Shown here: positions 59,400 to 64,000 of the stretch, one piece after another
Position numbering within the stretch: the stretch's first letter is position 1
Layout of the letters: the number at the start of each line of letters is the position of its first letter
Translations under genes and position numbers: made by a program
Origin: Chlorophyllum brunneum
Lineage: Eukaryota; Basidiomycota; Agaricomycetes; Agaricales; Agaricaceae
Direction: 5' to 3'
DNA length: 64,000 bases
NCBI GenBank assembly: GCA_963576785.1
Contig: OY756140.1
Coordinates: 3,534,001 to 3,598,000, forward strand
The notes under the pieces: model-generated
What the model saw: the letters and a program-made list of their open reading frames with translations, nothing else
Databases searched by the model: none
What the model was told of the DNA's origin: nothing

Positions 59400-59830
59400 C
59401 CAAAACGGACAGGGTAGAATTGGAATCTCTATCCTACTCACGAAGGCGTGAATGGCCAGCATGGCCGAAGTCCAACCTGGGACCAGTTCTGGGTGGCGAA
59501 TATTCTCGGGACTATTTCACAAACGCTTTCTCCCCATAAAGTTCAAGTAGCCCACATCCATTCGACCCGTCAGCGCTCAGCACTCGGGACTAAAACCCTC
59601 CCGCAAGAACAATCCCAGAACAGAACAATTCTACCAATTCCGATAATAGTTTAATTTGCCAGCTGCGCAGGTAGAATCACTCCTGCACAACCCAGCGCGC
59701 CGGGGGACGGGTTCGATGAATATGCAGTACATTGCCTTCTTGATTCGATTCAGATAAGGACCTGCCGTGAACTGGCATACAGGGTGTTTATATGTAGATA
59801 GAATTGTCAAGCAGGGAGCAACTTGATTCC
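59400..59830 (-). pseudogene. LRR-like gene relic
   Basis: Counterpart of 41340-41760 with small indels; no open frame of use. Placed by homology of position and sequence. Confidence 0.35.
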
Positions 59831-59872
59831 ATCGTCATGCCAGTTCCTCAGAAGAATCCAATAACCAGAAGA

Positions 59873-61420
59873 TTACATCTGCAACAATACATAGCCTCCG
59901 TTTTTGCACAGGATAAGCCGTCCAGACGCTTCATCGCAGGCACTGACATCGCTCACTTCTGGGAAAGGTGCTACATGCACTTGAGAGTCCACCAGGTCTG
60001 TTTCCCCATCCACATTGTAGGTAATGACGTCCAACGAGGAGTCGTCCCGCACCCGTGTCATGAGCGAAAATTCCACGGTTCCGGACTGTGTTGGGAAATT
60101 TTCGACTCGGAAGGTCTTCACCTTAGGCCGAATTCCAGCATCGTGGGGTATTCGGATCGCATAGACACCATCGGGGTTTGCTGTAACAACACAGGAGAAG
60201 CGGTCATTGACATAGACTCTTGACATGTTTGCCAATAGTGGGGGCGAGTGAAGAAGAATACGGAATGACTGTTCCACAACCAGGCCATCGGACCCTATTG
60301 GTTTCAAATTGAGGATGTCGACATGCGTCTTGGTGACTACGGCGAGTCAATCATTTGGCAAAGGAAGGACCTGGGAATTTTAGTGAAAACATGCGATAGT
60401 TATGAATAAGCTCACCCTCGCTCGCGAATCATACTCCCACACGCAAAACCGAGGTTGGACGTCTGAGTACCGGAAAACGTGAACTTTGAAAACCCTGGAA
60501 TCTCCCCTCCCATAAATACATCGTTCAACGACAAGTTGCTCCCCTAGTTGCAACAGAAACTTAGCACAACGCCCAGGAGCCCGTATAGTAACGACTTCTT
60601 CTGCGACCCATGCAGCATCAGGGCCATGGCCTTTCAACTCGAGCTGGTAGATACATATCCGACTCGAATCTTACGGTGGATCGTTAGTTGACCTAGAAGC
60701 CCCATAGATGTTTACACTCACCGAGGTCACCAGCTGATACGCTATTATGGAGTGCGATTCGCAAAGACAGGAACGGTTTTGTGTGGTCAATCCAGATAGC
60801 AGACGCGGTCAGTGGGTCCGTGACTTGACCATTATTCCTATAGCGCCTTTTGTCAAAGAGAACCTGGCGTGGAAACCCAGGTGTGTCCAAATCAAGCGCG
60901 TAGACATAGCCCTTGTTATTGTCGAGTAGCCATCGACCATTTGGAAGGTGAAAATCACCATGAGACTCGAAATGGAGCCTGACAACCTGCCATTGAAACC
61001 TGGATGGATCCAATTCGTGCATTCGTTGGCGAGTCTGAAGACACTTCATGACCTCGCGCTCCAGCTCCTCGGACGTGTAAGCCTCCATCGGCTGTTCGAG
61101 TAGTGGTATTCCGGAAGATAAAGACAGGTCCAGAACCTTTGACTGCCATAGTAGAGGTGACTTCGTCATGGCGTACATTCTTCTGCATGTCTAAAAGCAG
61201 GGCTTAGGCAGAGCCAAGAATATTTTAAACGAGCGAAAAGTGGGGTACTCACAAACCGGACTGCCAGTAAGTCTGTCGATTCCAGATGGTACAATACTTC
61301 AAAGAAAATCTCATCTGGGAGAGACGGTAGAGTTTGTTGGTAGACAAGGGATTTAAGCCGTGATATTGGCAATAATACCGAGAGGGCCGGTGGAAATAAA
61401 ATTGAGGACGGTGTCAACAT
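59873..61420 (-). pseudogene. F-box gene copy 16, nonsense in exon 4
   Basis: Exons 61253-61420, 60722-61190, 60416-60669 and 59873-60370. A TGA at 60347-60349 replaces the Arg of LPNDRL at the start of exon 4 and removes about 158 residues. Exon 2 is one codon shorter (HLPNGRW) but open. The stretch about 60885-60945 (NNKGYVYALDLDTPG) is that of the neighbouring copy 15, while the rest is like copies 5 and 10. This looks like a short conversion tract. Confidence 0.87.
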
Positions 61421-61688
61421 CATTCCTTGGCGCTAAATGATTTATGGTCATATCCCGTGACTAGAGCGCCATTCATCGTCGATCATCGGGCTTGCTTATC
61501 TCAGCGAATGCGAGAGCTACGGAGAACGTTACAACGAAGATTACCCATTCTTCACATGTTCTCACTATGTCCCCCTGCTTTTGTAAATCCAATGCTTCCG
61601 ATATGACGACAGGAGTAGTAAATCATTTTCCTAAATGGGCATACGGATCACATAAATAGAAACACACCACGAAAATAGGGAATTGGCT
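61421..61688. other. Spacer 5' of copy 16
   Basis: Counterpart of 43315-43580. No gene. Confidence 0.4.
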
Positions 61689-62040
61689 GACTCGAAGAAG
61701 CGACATAGGATGTCCCCGGAAACCACCACCTGCGATTACGATGAGGTGATAGCAGCAACACTGAAACGTTGGTTTAATAAGATCCTAAGTTCGGGGCTAT
61801 CGAGGATGGCAAAGAAGCAATTGCACTGGGTGTCATGACCGATCACATTCTTCTCCGGGTTTTTGAGCACGCCAAAGAGCCACTGGTCACTGTCGGTAAG
61901 GATAATTTTGAGGACGATGCATTTGTAGGGTCCACAGCTATGGCTGGGTGCGGTTAAATCACAAAATTGCTAGTAACCATGTGGTTTTGACTAGTGGGGA
62001 AGCCACCTACATCGCAGCACATTCGCTGATGGTTTGCTAA
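61689..62040 (-). pseudogene. Second-family relic (exons 6-8 only)
   Basis: Same relic as 43581-43925: parts of exon 8, exon 7 and the end of exon 6. Exon 7 has the same decay, so the truncation predates the 18-kb duplication. Confidence 0.7.
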
Positions 62041-62092
62041 TATAGAAATGAGGCGAGGTTTGCAATAGATTATCCATCGATAGCTCAAACAA

Positions 62093-63602
62093 CTACATTT
62101 GTAACAATACATACCCTCCATCCTCGCGCAGGACAAGCCGCCCAGACGCTTCATCCCAGGCACTGGCATAGCTCACTTTCGGAAATGAGGTTACATGCAC
62201 TTGAGAATCTACCAAATCCGTTTCTCCGTCCACACTGTAAGTAATCACATCCAGTGAGTCGTCGTCCCTCACCCTGGTCATGAGCGAAAGCTCTACAGTC
62301 CTGCACCGTACAGGGAAGTTTTCAACTCGAAAAGTCCTCATGTTTGGCGGAATTCCAGTGTCGTGGGGTATTTGTATCGCAATGACTCCATCTGAGCTCG
62401 CCGTAAGAACATGAGAGAGGTAGTCATTGGTGTACACTCGTGAGATATCCGCTATGAAGGCCGGGGACTGGAGAGGGACACGGAATGACTGCTCCAAAGC
62501 TAGGCCATCGGACCCTACTGGTTTCAAGTTTAGGATGTTGATATCCTTCCCCGTGATCACGACGAGCCGATCATTTGACAAAGGCAGAATCTGGAAAACT
62601 TAGCGAAAGTCTTCTAGTTATGAAGAAGCTCACCCTTGCTGGTGGATCATATTCCCAAACACATAGCCGAGGTTGGACATCCGAGTACCGAAAAACATGT
62701 GCCTTCGTAACGCTAGAATCTCCCCTCTCATAAATACATCGTTCAACGACAAGTTCCTCCCCTAGCTGCAACAGAAACTTGGCGCAACCAGGAGTTCGCA
62801 TGGTAGCGACTTCTTCCGCGACCCACACAGCGTCAGGGCCACGGCCTTTCAACTCGAGCTGGTAGATACATATCCGGCTCGAATCTTACGGTGGGTGGTT
62901 GGTCAAACGGAAGACTACAGCACACTCAAACTTACCAAGGTTATGAGCCGTGCCGATATTATGAAGTGCGATACGCAAAGACAGGAATGGCTTTGTGTGA
63001 TCAATCCAAATAGCAGACGCGGCCAGTGGGTCCGTTGGTTGGCCATTGTTCTTATATCGCCTTGCGTCAAAGAGAACCTGCCGTGGAAACCCGGGCGTGT
63101 CCAAATCAAGCATGTAGGCGTAACCCCTGACATTGTCGAGTAGCCATCGACCATTTGGAAGAAGGTGAATGTCACCATGAGACTCGAAATCGAACTTGAG
63201 AGCCTGCCATTGAAACCTGGCTGGATCCAATTCGTGCATTCGTTGGCGAGTGTGAAGACGCTTCATGACCTCGCGCTCCAGTTCCTCAGTAGTATAGGCC
63301 TCCATCGGCTGTTCGAGCAGTGGGGTTCCAGAAGATAGCGACAGCTCCAGCACTTTTGACTGCCATAGCAGAGGTGATTTTGTTATTGCGTACATTCGTC
63401 GACACGTCTAAAAGTACAGCAAGGTTTAGCAGAGGCCACAAATATTGAGAAGCGGCTTACTTACAAACCGGACTGCCAGTAAATCTCTCGAATCCAAACG
63501 GTACAATACTTCAAATAAGATGTCATCTGGAAGAGACAGAAGAGCTTCTTGCGTGAAAAGGCATTTGAGCCACGATGTTCGTCGCAATAGTGAAAAAAAC
63601 AT
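62093..63602 (-). CDS. F-box protein, copy 17 (open, shortened N-terminus)
   Basis: Exons 63465-63602, 62936-63407, 62634-62884 and 62093-62590 give 452 aa. As in copy 11, a T-run insertion moves the start to MFFSLLRRTSWLK, leaving the F-box intact (LLSLPDDILFEVLYRLDSRD). It differs from copy 11 by few residues, mainly in exon 4 (for example RDDDSLD against RDDGSLD). Confidence 0.76.
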
Positions 63603-63649
63603 TGAGGGCCGTCGGGAGGCAAGTACAGGACAATATCAATATCATGAAC

Positions 63650-64000
63650 TGGGCGCCATGACTTGCGAAGTCAGAAGGTCATGTCCCGTGACCAAAACGG
63701 GTTTTCCGACAATTGGGGTAAAGTCCCTATTCACGAAGGACGTAAGCCAGTATGGCGGAAGTCCAACTTGAGAGTACTTTTAATTTCGTATATGTCCTTA
63801 TGACTCCCCCACAAATGTCTTCTCTCCATCAAGTTCAAGTAGCTCCTACCCTTTAGGCCCGCCAGTACACGGAATTGGCCAGTGAGACCCCCCCCAAGAT
63901 CGCTTGGGGTGCTCTTGCATTTCCGACGTGTGCAACCTGGGACAGCCCTCAGCGAGCGAACATGAGATCTCAACTTCTGCCAACTCCGATAGTTGAGTCG
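63650..64000 (-). pseudogene. LRR-like gene relic, cut by window end
   Basis: Counterpart of 45545-45895. The end region DIYEIKSTLKLDF and LAGLKGRSYLNLMERRH is recognisable on the - strand. The window stops before the expected next second-family gene. Confidence 0.45.

Larger units (their letters stand above)
46151..64000. repeat. Tandem segmental duplication, unit 2 (cut by window end)
   Basis: It repeats the gene order of unit 1. Pairs are 28154/46222, 30368/48533, 32577/50748, 34909/53080, 37264/55435, 39736/57900, 41786/59873 and 43985/62093. The window ends inside the LRR-like relic that in unit 1 precedes the next second-family gene, so further units may follow. Confidence 0.9.

Noticed and set aside
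8802..63602. Reading the periodic array as CRISPR or satellite DNA
   Set aside because: The repeats are kilobase-scale spliced genes with coding constraint, not short direct repeats with unique spacers.

Overview
The window is genomic DNA of a filamentous basidiomycete, most likely an Agaricomycete. The evidence is densely intron-split genes with 45-65 base GT-AG introns, a fungal G-alpha subunit, a 7TM membrane protein of the kind common in mushroom-forming fungi, a 12-exon S10 serine carboxypeptidase, a CUL4-like cullin relic, and a large expansion of F-box genes of the agaric type (LPDDI..EVL...LLAVRF-TCRRMY). No tRNA, rRNA or CRISPR was seen.

Layout. 1-653: 3' part of a G-alpha gene (+). 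654-4303: no recognisable gene; the left part is strongly pyrimidine-rich on the + strand. 4304-5400: a disrupted 7TM gene (-). 6136-8246: an intact serine carboxypeptidase gene (+), 499 aa. From 8.8 kb to the right edge lies an array almost entirely on the - strand. It holds 17 copies of one four-exon F-box gene (11 open, 6 broken), six long copies plus two short relics of a second eight-exon family, and repeated short relics of a carboxypeptidase gene (+) and of an LRR-like gene (-) in the spacers. From 24.1 to 27.9 kb the array is interrupted by decayed DNA with carboxypeptidase and cullin relics.

The array grew by segmental duplication. A unit of about 18.1 kb (27.9-46.1 kb) is repeated head-to-tail at 46.1-64.0 kb. 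Inside these units about 6 kb (33.5-39.6 and 51.5-57.8 kb) is nearly identical at a constant offset of 18171 bases. A third, shorter and more diverged relative (15.9-24.2 kb) matches 34.9-43.4 and 53.1-61.4 kb. Several F-box copies are mosaics of two other copies, which suggests gene conversion. A probable solo LTR with a 4-bp target duplication sits inside an exon of the first F-box copy.

Function. The F-box proteins (about 452-466 aa) have a short hydrophobic N-terminus, an F-box, and a long beta-rich C-terminal part that looks like a propeller-type substrate-binding domain; they would act as SCF ubiquitin-ligase adaptors. The second family is not a known named family to me, but it carries a GRAD...FEVK...Q...TDGDQW series that resembles the catalytic core of PD-(D/E)XK nucleases. 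This repeated pairing of an F-box adaptor family with a putative nuclease-fold family is the most interesting content of the window.
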